In this document: piece after piece, positions 8,065 through 17,399 of the stretch
Layout of the letters: the number at the start of each line of letters is the position of its first letter
Numbering within the stretch: the stretch's first letter is position 1
DNA from: JABMMZ01 sp044368575
GTDB taxonomy: Bacteria; Bacteroidota; Bacteroidia; NS11-12g; UBA955
Reading direction: 5' to 3'
Length of the DNA: 64,000 nucleotides
Assembly (NCBI GenBank): GCA_044368575.1
Contig: JBIPPH010000004.1
Span: forward strand, 1-64,000
Notes under the pieces: model-generated
What the model was told of the DNA's origin: nothing
The model's database searches: none
The model's input: the letters and a program-made list of their open reading frames with translations, nothing else
Program-made: the position numbers and the translations under genes

Positions 8065-9732
8065 TTAAGACAAGCCACTGATTTTACCAGTATTATCGAT
8101 ATGCATACCCTCAGAAGCCGGCACTTGAGGCAAACCAGGCATGCGCATCATATTGCCCAATATCGGCACAATAAAACCTGCACCAGCTGCCACTTCAAAT
8201 GCTCTTACAGTCACCCTAAAACCAGATGGTCTGCCAATTCTCTTTTCATCATCGCTGAAAGATTTTTGGGTTTTGGCCATGCAAATAGGCAATTGAGAGA
8301 GGCCAATGGCATTCAATTGCTTCAAGGTTGACAGAGCTTTAGATGAATAATCAACCCCCTCTGCCCCATAAATGGTTTTGGCAATGCATTCGATTTTAGT
8401 TTTCACTGAATCAGTGTGATTGTACAAAGGTTTAAAATGATTGTTACCCGATGCGATGGCCTCTACAACTGCAGTGGCTAAATCTTGAGTGCCTTTTCCG
8501 CCTAATGCCCAAGCCTTGGCGACAACTGCTTTAACCCCCATATCAGCACAAAGATTTTGCAATAAAGCAATTTCTTCATCAGTGTCTTTGATAAAATGAT
8601 TGATGGCTATTACAGGATTAAAACCAAAGGTCTTCGCATTTTCAATGTGTTTTTGCAAATTAGCAAAACCGAGTGCGACCTTTTCCACAGAAGGCGTATT
8701 TAAGTCTTCAGTACTAGCTCCACCATGGTGTCTTAATGCTCTAATGGTAGCAACTATTACCATTGCTGATGGCTTAATACCAGCTGCAGCACACTTGATA
8801 TTTAAAAACTTTTCAGCGCCTAAGTCTGCACCAAAACCTGCTTCAGTAACGGTGTAATCCGCTAAAGACATGCCCATTTTAGTGGCATTAATGGTATTGG
8901 TACCTTGCGCAATATTAGCAAATGGACCGCCGTGAATAATTGCCGGATTACCCTCTAATGTTTGTACCAAATTGGGTTTGATGGCATCCTTTAACAAGAT
9001 GGCCATGGCTTCTTGAACCTTAAGATCTCTGGCATAAACAGGTTCATTTTGATAAGTAAAGCCCACCAATATATTTCCAATGTTTTGTTTCAAATGCTCC
9101 AAATCAGTAGACAAACACAAAATGGCCATGATTTCAGAGGCAGCTGTAATATTGAATCCATCGCTGCGCATAACCCCATTAGCCTTTCCGCCTACGCCTA
9201 TGATGATGTCTCTTAGGCTACGGTCGTTCATATCAATCACACGCTTCCACAAAACGGATTTAGGATCAATTTTAATAGGGTGTTTAGGGTTTTGTATCAC
9301 ATTATCAATGATGGCTGCTAAAAAATTATTCGCTTTTTCAACTGCAGAAAAATCTCCAGTAAAATGTAGGTTAATGTCTTCCATGGGCACCACCTGACTA
9401 TACCCACCACCTGCCGCCCCGCCTTTAATACCAAACACTGGGCCCAAAGAAGGTTCTCTGAGCACCACTATAGAAGACTTCCCTATTGCATTTAAACCTT
9501 CATTTAAACCAATAGATATAGTAGTCTTACCCTCACCGGCTGGTGTTGGGGTCATGGCGGTAACTAAAATCAATTTGGATTGCTGCAAAGCCGACTCATT
9601 GATTAAACTCAATGGCAATTTGGCTTTGTACTTGCCATAAAACTCTAAATCATCTTCAGCCACCTTGAGGCGTTCTGCAATGAATTTAATGGGTTTTAAA
9701 GGGATCGATTGTGCAATTTCTATATCCGTCAT
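8065..9732 (-). CDS. fhs: Formate--tetrahydrofolate ligase
   Basis: ATP-dependent enzyme joining formate to tetrahydrofolate to give 10-formyl-THF for purine and one-carbon metabolism in the cytosol. The P-loop TPTPAGEGKTTISIGL is at about residues 62-77; other hallmarks are REPSLGPVFGIKGGAAGGGY, NLHFTGDFSAV, GGPFANIAQGTNT and VATIRALRHHGG. The length of 555 is typical. A TAGGTTTG element lies about 10 bases before the ATG. It heads an operon that continues into ybaB and the thioredoxin genes, an unexpected combination with no obvious pathway link. Confidence 0.97.
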   Translation of the reverse strand: MTDIEIAQSIPLKPIKFIAERLKVAEDDLEFYGKYKAKLPLSLINESALQQSKLILVTAMTPTPAGEGKTTISIGLNEGLNAIGKSSIVVLREPSLGPVFGIKGGAAGGGYSQVVPMEDINLHFTGDFSAVEKANNFLAAIIDNVIQNPKHPIKIDPKSVLWKRVIDMNDRSLRDIIIGVGGKANGVMRSDGFNITAASEIMAILCLSTDLEHLKQNIGNILVGFTYQNEPVYARDLKVQEAMAILLKDAIKPNLVQTLEGNPAIIHGGPFANIAQGTNTINATKMGMSLADYTVTEAGFGADLGAEKFLNIKCAAAGIKPSAMVIVATIRALRHHGGASTEDLNTPSVEKVALGFANLQKHIENAKTFGFNPVIAINHFIKDTDEEIALLQNLCADMGVKAVVAKAWALGGKGTQDLATAVVEAIASGNNHFKPLYNHTDSVKTKIECIAKTIYGAEGVDYSSKALSTLKQLNAIGLSQLPICMAKTQKSFSDDEKRIGRPSGFRVTVRAFEVAAGAGFIVPILGNMMRMPGLPQVPASEGMHIDNTGKISGLS

Positions 9733-9741
9733 AGCTTACTT

Positions 9742-9749
9742 CAAACCTA
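9742..9749 (-). promoter_or_regulatory. -7 promoter element of fhs
   Basis: TAGGTTTG on the minus strand, a full match to TAnnTTTG, with a TTG about 20 bases further upstream as a possible -33 box. The predicted leader is only about 6 bases. Confidence 0.6.
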
Positions 9750-9787
9750 GTCAATTCAAGGCTTAATTGCAATAGTTTCTGTAAGCA

Positions 9788-10690
9788 TTAATGCATACTT
9801 TGACGTTTTTTGAAAAATGGCAACAAGATTTGTTGCAAAGGCGCTTGAATATCAATGTCATTGAAATCAATTTTGTATTGATGACATTTATCATAAATAC
9901 CTTTTCGGTAAGCTTGAATTTGTTCTAAATACAAGGCTTTAACTTGATCTGGAAACAATTTAACACTGGCCTTAGTTTCTGCATCTATAAACTGATAGGG
10001 CCTGTTATCAAATTCAAATCTGTTCTCTGTTTGAGCATCATTGATATTGAAAATCAGCACTTCGTGTTTTTTAAATCTTAAATGTTGTAAGGCTTTAAAC
10101 AAAGCATCTGATTGTTTATCTGACTCAAACATATCGCTAATAATGACGACCAAACTGCGCCTGTGAATGCGTTCTGCCATTTGGTTTAAGGCATCTGCAA
10201 TGCGACTCCCCGATAAAGGCTCATGGGTTTGCATTCTTCTGCTGAGTTCATGCAAAATGCTTTGATAATGTGAGGCAGATGATTTGAGTTCGCTCTGCCA
10301 AACAATTTGATCAGCAAAACAACTTAACGAAAAAGCATCTCTTTGTCTTTTTAACACATTGGCTAACACAGCCGCAACGACTGCTGCATATTTGAATTTC
10401 AAGGCTGTTGTGGCCGGGTAATACATACTCTCCGACACATCCAATAAAAGATGACACCTTAAATTGGTTTCTTCTTCAAAACGTTTAACAAAAAGCTTAT
10501 CGGTTCTTCCGAACAACTTCCAATCAATGTGTTTGGTTGACTCACCGGTATTGTATATTCTGTGTTCAGCGAATTCAACTGAAAAGCCGTGAAACGGGCT
10601 TTTGTGCATACCTGTAATAAAACCCTCTACCACCTGCGAGGCATAAACATCTAAGTTTTCATAGGCGGTTTGAAGGTTCTGAAGATCCAT
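9788..10690 (-). CDS. DUF58 domain protein (von Willebrand A-like)
   Basis: Cytoplasmic protein of the DUF58 family, which usually works with MoxR-type AAA+ ATPases. The hallmark segment is GESTKHIDWKLFGRTDKLFVK, followed by a metal-ion-dependent adhesion-like motif (LLLDVSESMYYP) and VVIISDMFES. The length of 300 is typical. It is the last gene of the dapB-lepB-hutH run, 3 bases after hutH. The expected MoxR partner is not in this window, so the gene has been separated from its usual company. Function is inferred only from the family. Confidence 0.88.
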   Translation of the reverse strand: MDLQNLQTAYENLDVYASQVVEGFITGMHKSPFHGFSVEFAEHRIYNTGESTKHIDWKLFGRTDKLFVKRFEEETNLRCHLLLDVSESMYYPATTALKFKYAAVVAAVLANVLKRQRDAFSLSCFADQIVWQSELKSSASHYQSILHELSRRMQTHEPLSGSRIADALNQMAERIHRRSLVVIISDMFESDKQSDALFKALQHLRFKKHEVLIFNINDAQTENRFEFDNRPYQFIDAETKASVKLFPDQVKALYLEQIQAYRKGIYDKCHQYKIDFNDIDIQAPLQQILLPFFKKRQSMH

Positions 10691-10693
10691 GGC

Positions 10694-12160
10694 TTATCCA
10701 AATAAGACAGATTTGGCTTTTTGTAAGACAGGCGACAAATACGCATCTGATTTTAACAAAGGTACTTGCTCAATAAACTGGGCTAAAAATTGTTCCAATT
10801 TAACTGAGGTTTTAAGTGGTCTTCTGTATTGTATGGCTTTGGCTGACAACACCATCTCAATGGCCAATACCTGTTGAACGTTTTGAACGACTTGGTATAA
10901 TTTAGTTGCAGCATTGGCACCCATACTCACATGGTCTTCTTGTCCGTTGCTACTCACTATGCTATCAACACTTGCAGGTGTACAAAGTTGTTTGTTTTGA
11001 CTAACTATACTTGCTGCTGTGTACTGAGCAATCATAAAGCCACTTTCAAGCCCTGGCGTATCCGTTAAGAAAGCTGGCAAATGGCCTTCACCACTAATGA
11101 GTTTGTATATTCTGCGCTCTGAAATATTGGCTAATTCGGCTAAAGCTATGGCTGCAAAATCTAAACTTAAAGCCAATGGCTGACCATGAAAATTACCAGC
11201 ACTGATCACCATATCATCTTCAGGGAAAATATTAGGATTATCAGTTACGGCGTTCAACTCTCTTGAGAAGGTTAATGCCGTATAAGACAAGGCATCTAAA
11301 CTAGCGCCATGTACTTGTGGAATACATCTAAAGGAATAAGGATCTTGCACCCTTTGTTTAGGCGCTTTAATCATATCACTACCCTCCAATAAATATTGAA
11401 TCACTGACGCAATTTGAATTTGACCATTTTGATTGCGGATCACATGTGTATGTGGCAAAAACGGTTCTATTCTGGCATTGAAGGCATCAATACTTAATGC
11501 CGCTATTTTACTCGAAATCTCAACAATTTTATTGGCTTGAATTTGACAATAAACACCATAGGCTAGCATGAATTGAGTGCCATTGATCAAGGCCAAACCT
11601 TCTTTAGCCCCTAATACTACAGGCGTCAATTGATGGGCCTCTAATTGAGATTTTGCATCGACTATGCGGTCTTCTAACCATACTTCCCCTTCTCCGATCA
11701 AGGGCAAACACAAATGCGACAAAGGCGCCAAATCACCTGAAGCCCCTAAAGAGCCCTGTTGATAGACCACAGGTAAAATATCATGATTGTATAAATCGAG
11801 CAACAATTGCACTGTGGCGACTTGTACCCCAGAGAAGCCAAAAGCTAAAGATTTAGCTTTCAATAATAGCATCAACTTCACAATTGGCTTAGGCACTAAT
11901 TGACCTGTTCCGCAAGCATGACTTCTGAGCAAATTGTATTGCAAAGTTTGTAAATCACTGTTGGGAATTGTGGTATTACACAAAGAGCCAAAACCAGTAT
12001 TAATGCCATAAATAACCGTATCAGGGCTTTGCATTTTCTTTTGAATATACTGATACGATTTTTCAATGGCCATTTGACTGCTTGGGCCAATGGCAATGTC
12101 TTCGCGACTCTCTATAACATGAGCAATTTGCTCTATGGTTTGTAATTCCTCTAAGAACAT
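10694..12160 (-). CDS. hutH: Histidine ammonia-lyase
   Basis: Removes ammonia from L-histidine to give urocanate, the first step of histidine breakdown. The self-forming MIO cofactor triad Ala-Ser-Gly is at residues 140-142 in GSLGASGDLAPLSH; YGINTGFG and SFRCIPQVHGA are also conserved, as is the VTDNPNIF region. The length of 488 is slightly shorter than the usual 500 or so. Lyases of this family also include phenylalanine, tyrosine and aminomutase enzymes, but hutU in the same window supports histidine. It lies 5 bases after lepB, embedded in a housekeeping operon away from hutU. Confidence 0.9.
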   Translation of the reverse strand: MFLEELQTIEQIAHVIESREDIAIGPSSQMAIEKSYQYIQKKMQSPDTVIYGINTGFGSLCNTTIPNSDLQTLQYNLLRSHACGTGQLVPKPIVKLMLLLKAKSLAFGFSGVQVATVQLLLDLYNHDILPVVYQQGSLGASGDLAPLSHLCLPLIGEGEVWLEDRIVDAKSQLEAHQLTPVVLGAKEGLALINGTQFMLAYGVYCQIQANKIVEISSKIAALSIDAFNARIEPFLPHTHVIRNQNGQIQIASVIQYLLEGSDMIKAPKQRVQDPYSFRCIPQVHGASLDALSYTALTFSRELNAVTDNPNIFPEDDMVISAGNFHGQPLALSLDFAAIALAELANISERRIYKLISGEGHLPAFLTDTPGLESGFMIAQYTAASIVSQNKQLCTPASVDSIVSSNGQEDHVSMGANAATKLYQVVQNVQQVLAIEMVLSAKAIQYRRPLKTSVKLEQFLAQFIEQVPLLKSDAYLSPVLQKAKSVLFG

Positions 12161-12165
12161 AACAA

Positions 12166-13896
12166 CTAATTAATAGGTCTAAACAATCTGTTCCATCTCA
12201 CTTTCACGAATTGATCTTCTTGACGCATGTTTGGCATGCTCGGATCTGGTTGGGCACGTTTGTATTGAATACTAAACAACACAAACAATGGCTTGCCCAC
12301 AATATGATTTTCTGGCACATAGCCCCAAAATCTTGAATCCAATGAATTGTCGCGGTTATCACCCATCATCCAATAGTAATCCATTTGAAAGGTGTATTGG
12401 CTGATTGGTTGACCATTCAAATAAGGTGTTGAGCCTATCAACTCCAAACTTGGATTATTCTCATAAATGCGAATAGCCCTTTCGTAAAAATAATAATTGC
12501 GTTGGTCTATGCTTATACTTTGGCCTGCTTTAGGCAAGTAAAAAGGACCATATTGATCTTTGTTCCAAGGGTAAATGGCATCGTTTGCAGGGAAGACTTG
12601 AGACATTGCTGAGGTCTTTTGAAACTTTGGCTTGATCGAGTCAATTTTTGGAATTTCAGCATATTTCAAAGGATTAAGATAGTTGTCGTCCATCAACACA
12701 TGTAAGTATTTTAAATCTGCAGATAAAGGCTCACTGTATACAATTCCCAACTTTTTAGTTTCTTCGTAGTTAAGCTTTTGGCCTTCTTTCATTTTGATGA
12801 TGCCATTGAATTCAACCATCCCATCTGGCGAATAGTAACTACCTTGTTTAGGATTGGTTTGAGCCCTGACTAAATCAACTTGGAAATCTGTTTTAATACG
12901 GTTCAAATCCGCTTCGCAAAGCGCCATTCTGAAGGTTCTTTCATTCAATTGCACAAAGTCGTACACATCGTATTCTTTGGTTAAGGTTTCATAACTGGGC
13001 ACTGTACTTAGGGGCTTAAAGCTGATGTAATAATTGTGCAATAAACCTGGTGCTTGAAATGCCTTTTGACCATTCACCCACAATACCCCATCGATAATTT
13101 GTAAAGTATCGCCTGGGATTCCTACACAACGTTTAACATAGTTTTGCATTTTGTCAACCGGCCTAGGGGTTTGATCGTATTGATCCCAAGGCACATTGAA
13201 CACTATAGGATCGTTGCGCTTTACAGATTGAAAACCTGGCAATCGCATGTATGGCAATTGTATAGCCTCGGAATAGGCTTGAGCACCAAATAAATCTTGA
13301 TGGACCAATGGAAATGCCACTGGTGTAATCGGGAAACGAGGCCCGTAATTCATTTTGCTCACGAATAAAAAATCGCCTACCATCATACTGTCTTCCATGG
13401 ATGATGTCGGAATTTTATAAGGCTCCAATTGAAACATTCTTACCATGTAGGCAATCACAATGGCGAAAAACAAAGCATCAGACCACTCTCTAACTGTTCC
13501 TTTTTTGCTTGGAATATACTTTTTTCTGAAATCAGCATTTCTGGCGGCACCAAGGTAAATTACTTTAGTGTCATAGGCCATTTTAGGGTACATGTAAAAT
13601 GGGCACAATACCCCTAAAACTTGTTCCCCAAATTTAAATTTACCAAAGCTTTCCATTAAGTCAATGACCAAAGAAAACCATATTACCACATCTGCCGCTG
13701 GAATAAACGCCCAAATCATCCAAGTTTTTGGTCTTTGAGACAATTGTATCCATGGCCAATAACAGGCAATAGGTACAAAGGCTAACCAAGCCTGTTTAAC
13801 ATTGGCTTTTTTGAACAAGAAAAACAAACCTGTATGCGACAACACATAAAGCGGAATGTAGATCATTAAAAAGGTCGTAAAATTTGTAGGGGTCAT
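12166..13896 (-). CDS. lepB: Signal peptidase I, extended Bacteroidota form
   Basis: Inner-membrane serine protease that removes signal peptides from exported proteins. Hydrophobic segments occupy the first 120 residues and about 140-155. The catalytic serine is Ser166 in PTSSMEDSM, the catalytic lysine Lys255 in YVKRCVGIPGD, and the C-terminal signature is MMGDNRDNSLDSRFWGYVP. At 576 residues it is about twice the E. coli length; the extra sequence lies in the N-terminal membrane part and between the lysine box and the GDNR box, as seen in other Bacteroidota. It follows dapB by 15 bases. Confidence 0.96.
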   Translation of the reverse strand: MTPTNFTTFLMIYIPLYVLSHTGLFFLFKKANVKQAWLAFVPIACYWPWIQLSQRPKTWMIWAFIPAADVVIWFSLVIDLMESFGKFKFGEQVLGVLCPFYMYPKMAYDTKVIYLGAARNADFRKKYIPSKKGTVREWSDALFFAIVIAYMVRMFQLEPYKIPTSSMEDSMMVGDFLFVSKMNYGPRFPITPVAFPLVHQDLFGAQAYSEAIQLPYMRLPGFQSVKRNDPIVFNVPWDQYDQTPRPVDKMQNYVKRCVGIPGDTLQIIDGVLWVNGQKAFQAPGLLHNYYISFKPLSTVPSYETLTKEYDVYDFVQLNERTFRMALCEADLNRIKTDFQVDLVRAQTNPKQGSYYSPDGMVEFNGIIKMKEGQKLNYEETKKLGIVYSEPLSADLKYLHVLMDDNYLNPLKYAEIPKIDSIKPKFQKTSAMSQVFPANDAIYPWNKDQYGPFYLPKAGQSISIDQRNYYFYERAIRIYENNPSLELIGSTPYLNGQPISQYTFQMDYYWMMGDNRDNSLDSRFWGYVPENHIVGKPLFVLFSIQYKRAQPDPSMPNMRQEDQFVKVRWNRLFRPIN

Positions 13897-13911
13897 AAAA
13901 TAATATTAGGC

Positions 13912-14646
13912 TTAAAGTCCAATTAAATCTTGCATAGTGTAATAGCCTGTTTTGCCTTCCAACCATTCGGCGGCTTGAATAGCGCCCAAGGCAAATCCAT
14001 TGCGGTTGTGAGCTGTATGTTTAATTTCTATGGAGTCTATGTTTGAAGTATAAGTTACCGAATGCGTACCTGGCACATTGTCAATTCTCAAGGCTTCAAT
14101 GGAAAGGTCATGGCTTTCTGTTGAAGCGTCTTTTAATTTCCATTGTTGTTTTTGTTTGTATGATTTTAATATGCCTTCTGCCAAAGTAATGGCGGTACCA
14201 CTTGGGGCATCTTTTTTATGGATGTGATGAATTTCTTGCAAAGACACTTCATAGCCATGAATTGGATCCATCATATGTGCCAAAATTTGATTGATTTTAA
14301 AAAACACATTCACACCTATACTAAAATTACTAGCGGTTAAAAGCCCTGCATTGGCTTGCTTTTGCCAATCCAAAACCTCATCAAGGTGATTATACCAACC
14401 GGTTGTTCCAACTACCACAGGCACTTTAAACGAAAAACACTTTTTTATATTGTGCAATACTGCCTCTGGTTGAGTAAATTCAATAGCCACATCTGCAGTA
14501 TGCAATTGAGCCCATTCAGTATCATTTGATTTTGAGTGGATTTTAGCCACAATGGTATGGCCTTTTTCAATGGCCAATTGTTCTATCAATTGACCCATTT
14601 TACCATAGCCTATTAATGCTATTTTGAGCGGGGTAAACATAGTCAT
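13912..14646 (-). CDS. dapB: 4-hydroxy-tetrahydrodipicolinate reductase
   Basis: NAD(P)H-dependent reductase of the lysine/diaminopimelate pathway, supplying peptidoglycan precursors. The Rossmann motif IALIGYGKMGQLI is at the N terminus; the substrate-binding signature EIHHIHKKDAPSGTA carries the catalytic histidine and lysine; VVVGTTGW is also conserved. The length of 244 is typical. A TAAGTTTG element ends two bases before the first ATG, so translation may begin at the second ATG (14640). It heads the dapB-lepB-hutH-DUF58 operon. Confidence 0.95.
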   Translation of the reverse strand: MTMFTPLKIALIGYGKMGQLIEQLAIEKGHTIVAKIHSKSNDTEWAQLHTADVAIEFTQPEAVLHNIKKCFSFKVPVVVGTTGWYNHLDEVLDWQKQANAGLLTASNFSIGVNVFFKINQILAHMMDPIHGYEVSLQEIHHIHKKDAPSGTAITLAEGILKSYKQKQQWKLKDASTESHDLSIEALRIDNVPGTHSVTYTSNIDSIEIKHTAHNRNGFALGAIQAAEWLEGKTGYYTMQDLIGL

Positions 14647-14647
14647 G

Positions 14648-14655
14648 CAAACTTA
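14648..14655 (-). promoter_or_regulatory. -7 promoter element of dapB
   Basis: TAAGTTTG, a full match to TAnnTTTG, ends two bases before the annotated ATG. Transcription starting a few bases later would make the message leaderless or force use of the second ATG. Confidence 0.5.
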
Positions 14656-14798
14656 CATGATTTTAAACAGAGAAAAAACCTGAAAAAAATTCCGATTTCT
14701 TAAGCTCATGCCCCTTCAAAATAGACATTTAGTCTTGTTTAATGCCCTTTTTTCAGACCTTGCTAAATGGAGGCCCTTTTGATACGAATTAAACAACT

Positions 14799-17399
14799 AT
14801 GAACATTAACAAATTTACAATCAAAGCTCAAGAGTGCATTCAAGACGCACAACAATTGGCCTTTGAACAGCAAAATCCAAGCATTGAAAATGCCCACATC
14901 TTGAGCAGCATTTTCAATCAAGACGATGCCATTATCAATTTTGTTTTCAGCAAAGTTGGTGCACAGGCATCAAGGGCCAAGCAAGCTAATGATGCATTGA
15001 TTAAATCACTGCCTAAAATTACTGCAGGAACCCCTACTCAGTCTTTATCTGGGGCTTGCAATACTACCCTCATGCAAGCTGAAAAACTAATGGGGCAAAT
15101 GGGTGACGAATACGTTGCCATCGAACACATTATTTTAGCCCTCATTGAGAGTAAAGATGCCGTTGGTCAATTGCTCAGAGATGCAGGTGTAACATTTAAA
15201 GCAGCAGAAAAAGCCATAGAAACCTTGAGGGCTGGCTACAAAGTCAACTCTCAGTCAGGTGGCGAACAATACAATGCTTTAAAAAAATACGCTTTAAACT
15301 TGAATGATTTAGCCAGCAAGGGCAAATTAGATCCTGTTATTGGTAGAGATGAAGAGATCAGACGCGTTTTGCAAATCTTAAGCAGAAGAACCAAAAATAA
15401 TCCTGTACTTATTGGCGAACCTGGCGTAGGTAAGACGGCTATTGCAGAAGGCTTGGCCCGACGTATCGTTCAAGGCGACGTACCTGAAAACTTAAAATCT
15501 AAGACGATTTTTTCTTTAGACATGGGCGCTTTAATTGCAGGAGCTAAATACAAAGGCGAATTTGAAGAACGCTTAAAAGCCGTTGTAAATGAAGTCATCA
15601 AAAGCAATGGCGAATTGATTTTATTCATTGATGAGATACACACTTTGGTGGGTGCCGGAAAAGGTGAAGGAGCAATGGATGCTGCAAACATTTTAAAACC
15701 GGCTTTGGCCCGTGGCGAATTAAAAGCCATAGGTGCCACTACTTTGAGTGAGTACCAAAAGTACATTGAGAATGACAAAGCCCTTGAAAGACGTTTTCAA
15801 AAAGTCATGGTGGAAGAACCTGATGTACAAGATGCCATTTCCATATTGAGGGGATTAAAAGAACGTTATGAAGTCCACCACAAGGTGCGCATTAAAGATG
15901 AAGCCATTATCAATGCAGTTGAATTATCAAGTCGATATATCAGCGATCGTTTTTTACCAGACAAAGCCATTGACTTGTTAGATGAAGCCGCTTCTAAACT
16001 AAGAATTGAAATAGATTCTTTACCTGAAGAACTGGATGAATTGAACCGTAAAATCATGCAATTGGAAATTGAAAGAGAGGCCATCAAAAAAGAGCATGAT
16101 GAAGATAAGTTGAGTAAACTTAACAATGAGATTGCCAACCTAAACGATACCAGAAGCGGCATCAATGCCCGTTGGAAAAGTGAAAAAGAAGTGGTAGAAA
16201 AAATCCAAGCCAACAAAGGTTTGATCGAACAATACAAAGTAGAGGCCGATCAAGCTGAACGCAATGGGGATTTTGGCAAAGTAGCTGAATTGAGATATGG
16301 TAAAATCAAAGAGACTGAGACTCAAGTATTAGAACTTCAAAAAGAACTGATCAGAGTGCAAGGCGACAAACCAATGGTAAAGGAAGAAGTCGATGCAGAA
16401 GACATAGCTGAAGTGGTAAGTAAATGGACCGGTATTCCTGTGAACCGCATGCTTCAAAGCGAAAGAGAAAAACTCATACACTTAGAAGCGGAATTACACA
16501 AAAGGGTCATTGGCCAAGAAGAAGCGATTGCTGCTATATCCGACGCTGTAAGAAGAAGCAGAGCTGGACTTCAGGACCCTAAACGCCCTATTGGTTCCTT
16601 TATTTTCTTGGGTAGCACAGGTGTTGGTAAAACCGAATTAGCAAAAGCGCTCGCTTCATTTTTATTCAACGACGACAATGCTATGGTTAGAATTGACATG
16701 AGTGAGTACCAAGAAAAGCACACAGTAAGCCGATTAATAGGTGCTCCTCCAGGCTATGTTGGTTATGATGAAGGCGGACAATTAACAGAAGCTGTAAGAC
16801 GCAGACCCTATTCTGTTGTATTATTGGATGAAATTGAAAAAGCACATCCAGATGTCTTTAACATTCTCCTTCAAGTGCTTGACGACGGCAGATTAACCGA
16901 TAACAAAGGTAGAACGGCTAACTTCAGGAATACCATCATCATTATGACCAGTAATATTGGCGCACATATCATTCAGGATAATTTTGAATTACTGGATGAA
17001 GACAACCGCGATTCTGTGATGGCCAAAACCAAAAACGAGGTGTATCAGATGCTCAAAAACACTATCCGCCCAGAATTCTTAAACAGGATTGATGAAGTGA
17101 TTATGTTTGAACCTTTGAGCAGAGACCATGTTCAAGCAATTGTGAAATTGCAAATGCAAAAACTATCAGAACAACTTCAAGACTTAGGCATGCATGTGAG
17201 TGTTAGCAATGAGGCCATTGAATGGCTATCTGAACTAGGTTATGACCCTCAATTTGGAGCAAGACCACTCAAACGAGTGATTCAAAAAAAGGTCATGAAT
17301 GAACTGTCTAAAAAAATCCTAAGTGGCGAAGTCAAGAAAGATCAAGCCATCGTGATTGATGAGCTCAACAAGCAAATCATATTCAGAACTCAGGCTTAA
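14799..17399 (+). CDS. clpB: ATP-dependent disaggregase ClpB
   Basis: Cytosolic hexameric AAA+ chaperone that pulls polypeptides out of aggregates together with DnaK. The order is: N domain (about 1-145, INKFTIKAQECIQDAQ), first ATPase with Walker A GEPGVGKT (about 205) and LFIDEIHTLVGAG, the coiled-coil M domain (about 400-520), and second ATPase with GSTGVGKTELAKAL (about 604), LLDEIEKAHPDVF and the C-terminal FGARPLKRVIQ sensor region. The M domain separates it from ClpA and ClpC. The length of 866 is typical. It is monocistronic; no clear heat-shock operator was recognised upstream. It overlaps the convergent cytochrome gene by 17 bases. Confidence 0.97.
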   Translation: MNINKFTIKAQECIQDAQQLAFEQQNPSIENAHILSSIFNQDDAIINFVFSKVGAQASRAKQANDALIKSLPKITAGTPTQSLSGACNTTLMQAEKLMGQMGDEYVAIEHIILALIESKDAVGQLLRDAGVTFKAAEKAIETLRAGYKVNSQSGGEQYNALKKYALNLNDLASKGKLDPVIGRDEEIRRVLQILSRRTKNNPVLIGEPGVGKTAIAEGLARRIVQGDVPENLKSKTIFSLDMGALIAGAKYKGEFEERLKAVVNEVIKSNGELILFIDEIHTLVGAGKGEGAMDAANILKPALARGELKAIGATTLSEYQKYIENDKALERRFQKVMVEEPDVQDAISILRGLKERYEVHHKVRIKDEAIINAVELSSRYISDRFLPDKAIDLLDEAASKLRIEIDSLPEELDELNRKIMQLEIEREAIKKEHDEDKLSKLNNEIANLNDTRSGINARWKSEKEVVEKIQANKGLIEQYKVEADQAERNGDFGKVAELRYGKIKETETQVLELQKELIRVQGDKPMVKEEVDAEDIAEVVSKWTGIPVNRMLQSEREKLIHLEAELHKRVIGQEEAIAAISDAVRRSRAGLQDPKRPIGSFIFLGSTGVGKTELAKALASFLFNDDNAMVRIDMSEYQEKHTVSRLIGAPPGYVGYDEGGQLTEAVRRRPYSVVLLDEIEKAHPDVFNILLQVLDDGRLTDNKGRTANFRNTIIIMTSNIGAHIIQDNFELLDEDNRDSVMAKTKNEVYQMLKNTIRPEFLNRIDEVIMFEPLSRDHVQAIVKLQMQKLSEQLQDLGMHVSVSNEAIEWLSELGYDPQFGARPLKRVIQKKVMNELSKKILSGEVKKDQAIVIDELNKQIIFRTQA